Origin: Leptospira jelokensis
GTDB lineage: Bacteria > Spirochaetota > Leptospiria > Leptospirales > Leptospiraceae
Direction: 5' to 3'
Length of the DNA stretch: 16,039 nt
Assembly: GCF_004769635.1 (NCBI RefSeq)
Contig: NZ_RQGH01000018.1
Location: 1 to 16,039 of the forward strand
The notes beneath the pieces were generated by a model. It did not search any database, was not told the DNA's origin, and was given only the letters and a program-made list of their open reading frames with translations. The translations under genes were made by a program, and so were the position numbers. Shown here piece after piece: positions 15,327 to 16,039 of this stretch (position 1 is the stretch's first letter; every line of letters begins with the position of its first letter).

Positions 15327-15370
15327 GATACAATCCTTCATCAGTTGACTAGGCTTTGGTGGGTTGTATC
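15327..15370. terminator. Stem-loop after the lipoprotein gene, possibly bidirectional
   Basis: GATACAATCC (15327-15336) pairs with GGGTTGTATC (15361-15370) over ten positions with one wobble. It lies 30 bases after the lipoprotein stop. On the minus strand it is followed by TTTAAATA, so it may also end leftward transcripts. Confidence 0.45.
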
Positions 15371-15555
15371 CGACGAATTAGGTTCTGGCAAACAATATAA
15401 CGTCCATTAACCGAAAGAGCCCATAGCAAGTTATCTGTCCCGTATATATGAAATTGATTCCGGCTTTGTAAGATCGTATTTCCATAAAACTCATCATACT
15501 TCACTACGAGATTAATCATTATTTTGAGAAAGTGAATGGGAAATTCCCTGGGCAT
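15349..15555 (-). CDS. Doubtful small protein
   Basis: A 68-residue frame from ATG at 15555 has protein-like sequence (K-I-M-I-N-L-V-V-K-Y-D-E-F-Y-G-N; then W-A-L-S-V-N-G-R-Y-I-V-C-Q-N-L-I) and ends at a stem-loop with T-rich 3' side on this strand. There is no ribosome site. The frame is open upstream to an ATG at 15699, but that part crosses the large inverted repeat and is probably not translated. It could be a small gene or a decayed fragment. Confidence 0.25.
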   Translation of the reverse strand: MPREFPIHFLKIMINLVVKYDEFYGNTILQSRNQFHIYGTDNLLWALSVNGRYIVCQNLIRRIQPTKA

Positions 15556-15565
15556 TAAAAAGCAG

Positions 15566-15657
15566 CAGAATGCTTTCCTGACTCCTGCCAGCTGAACATC
15601 CTGTTCAGACTGGCGAGCTTCGCAATCCTGCTCCGCCTCCGTCAGAAACGCATTCTG
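15566..15657. repeat. Large imperfect inverted repeat with internal hairpins
   Basis: The 17-base outer arms (15566-15582 and 15641-15657) pair with two or three mismatches. Inside is a near-perfect 12-pair hairpin with a TCC loop and one bulged A (15587-15614), then a small GCGA-GCT-TCGC hairpin (15613-15623). The right arm can alternatively fold by itself as GTCAGAA-ACGCA-TTCTGAC (15641-15659). The element resembles a small non-autonomous repeat or structured RNA. No open frame inside it looks real. Confidence 0.6.
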
Positions 15658-15699
15658 ACTTGGGTGCCAGATTGAATTTACGAATTGTTTTCCAGACAT

Positions 15700-15732
15700 A
15701 AAAAAAGCCCCACATCTTTCGACATAAGGCTT
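15700..15732 (-). terminator. Minus-strand terminator, copy 1
   Basis: Read leftwards: AAGCC (15732-15728), a 19-base loop region, then GGCTT running into seven T. A second copy lies 72 bases to the right. It is suited to end a transcript coming from the right side of the window. Confidence 0.6.
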
Positions 15733-15771
15733 CTCTCAATTTTAATCGGATTCAGAATTATACCTAAAAAC

Positions 15772-15802
15772 AAAAAAAGCCCCAAACTTTTATTCAGAGC
15801 TT
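15772..15802 (-). terminator. Minus-strand terminator, copy 2
   Basis: Read leftwards: GAAGCTC, a loop, then GGGGCTT with seven T. It shares AAAAAAAGCCCC at one end and GCTTCTC-CAA at the other with copy 1 (as read on the plus strand). Confidence 0.55.
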
Positions 15803-15849
15803 CTCCCAACATTTATATACGACAAAGGTTTTATCTTTCACCAAGAGGG

Positions 15850-15938
15850 AAAGCCGGCGGAGCAAAAAGCAGCACTGCTGCGACTGCGAGCCTTGCACTC
15901 GAAGCGTGAGCCTCGGGCTTTAACTTCGAAGTGCTTCG
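15850..15938. ncRNA. GC-rich folded element near the right end
   Basis: It contains AAAGCC (15850-15855) able to pair with GGCTTT (15916-15921); hairpin GCAGC-ACT-GCTGC (15869-15881), which on the minus strand is followed by five T like a terminator; AGCC-TCG-GGCT (15909-15919); ACTTCGAAGT (15923-15932) overlapping CGAAG-TG-CTTCG (15927-15938); and CGAAGC/GCTTCG (15900-15905 with 15933-15938). Several of these folds exclude each other, so it could switch or be a repeat. Strand is unknown. Confidence 0.4.
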
Positions 15939-15990
15939 GCGCTGACCGCGGGACAGAACAAAGTAAAACAAACAACGCTATAATCTATAC

Positions 15991-16010
15991 ATACACGTTA
16001 ACACGTGTAT
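15991..16010. promoter_or_regulatory. Palindrome ATACACGT-TAAC-ACGTGTAT
   Basis: Perfect 8-base arms flank a 4-base centre in AT-rich DNA. On the minus strand, a TTGACC box (16026-16021) lies ten bases upstream of it, so it could be an operator over a leftward promoter reading into the folded element at 15850-15938. Confidence 0.4.
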
Positions 16011-16039
16011 ATTGTAATATGGTCAAGCCGATCGAGCGA

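Larger units (their letters stand above)
15298..16039. other. Mostly non-coding right end
   Basis: Only one doubtful short gene is seen in these 742 bases. The rest holds a stem-loop (15327-15370), a large inverted repeat (15566-15657), two tandem terminator-like repeats (15700-15802), a GC-rich folded element (15850-15938) and a palindrome near the window end (15991-16010). Confidence 0.6.

Noticed and set aside
15685..15909. Plus-strand frame of 74 codons
   Set aside because: Spans two terminators and a folded element; composition is low-complexity.
15566..15938. Integron attC sites
   Set aside because: The folded elements look attC-like at first, but the paired RYYYAAC and GTTRRRY boxes are missing at their ends and no integrase is in view.
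1..16039. CRISPR array or insertion sequence
   Set aside because: No regularly spaced identical repeats with unique spacers, and no transposase-like frame on either strand.

Overview
The window looks like chromosomal DNA from a spirochaete of the genus Leptospira, most likely a saprophytic (free-living) species. This rests on low GC, an unusually high density of lipoproteins with relaxed lipoboxes, several soluble and membrane class III cyclases, and a 7TMR-DISM receptor fused to an AraC domain. No database was consulted, so the genus is an inference. No rRNA, tRNA, CRISPR array, transposase or phage gene was found.

Layout. From 3094 leftwards to base 1 runs a minus-strand operon of three exported proteins: a lipid-anchored DsbA-like thiol oxidoreductase, a large glycan-binding-domain lipoprotein, and a lipoprotein whose C-terminal half resembles the Cox11/CtaG copper chaperone. 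That last gene begins at a TTG and runs off the window. Divergent from the operon, across a 57-base gap with a perfect palindrome, lie a DUF3592 membrane protein and an exported ankyrin-repeat protein, then a small four-helix membrane protein. A convergent terminator separates these from a FIST-domain adenylate cyclase on the minus strand (5184-7139). Then come a lipoprotein, a possible TTG-started small protein, a membrane AraC-type regulator with a 7TMR-DISM sensor (8385-9977), another lipoprotein, and a six-helix membrane adenylate cyclase (11099-12331). The two cyclases carry different substrate-pair residues, Lys/Asp (class IIIa type) and Lys/Thr (class IIIb type). A bidirectional terminator separates the second cyclase from two small minus-strand lipoproteins. 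The rest is sparse: a DoxX-like membrane protein, a lipoprotein at 14533-15297, and about 2.2 kb of non-coding DNA.

How the genes fit together. The left operon suggests periplasmic thiol and copper handling, perhaps linked to cytochrome oxidase assembly. The centre is a signalling block: a cytosolic ligand-sensing cyclase, a membrane cyclase and a membrane-tethered transcription factor, with lipoproteins between them. No shared pathway can be proved from the sequence.

The most unusual signals are in the gaps between genes. There are four GC-rich, strongly folded elements (about 10827-10925, 13243-13277, 15566-15657 and 15850-15938). An inverted repeat of the form TGRAC-N5-GTTCA occurs three times. 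Two tandem copies of a minus-strand terminator sit 72 bases apart next to the last folded element. These may be dispersed structured repeats, small RNAs or operator sites. None matches a class I can name with confidence.
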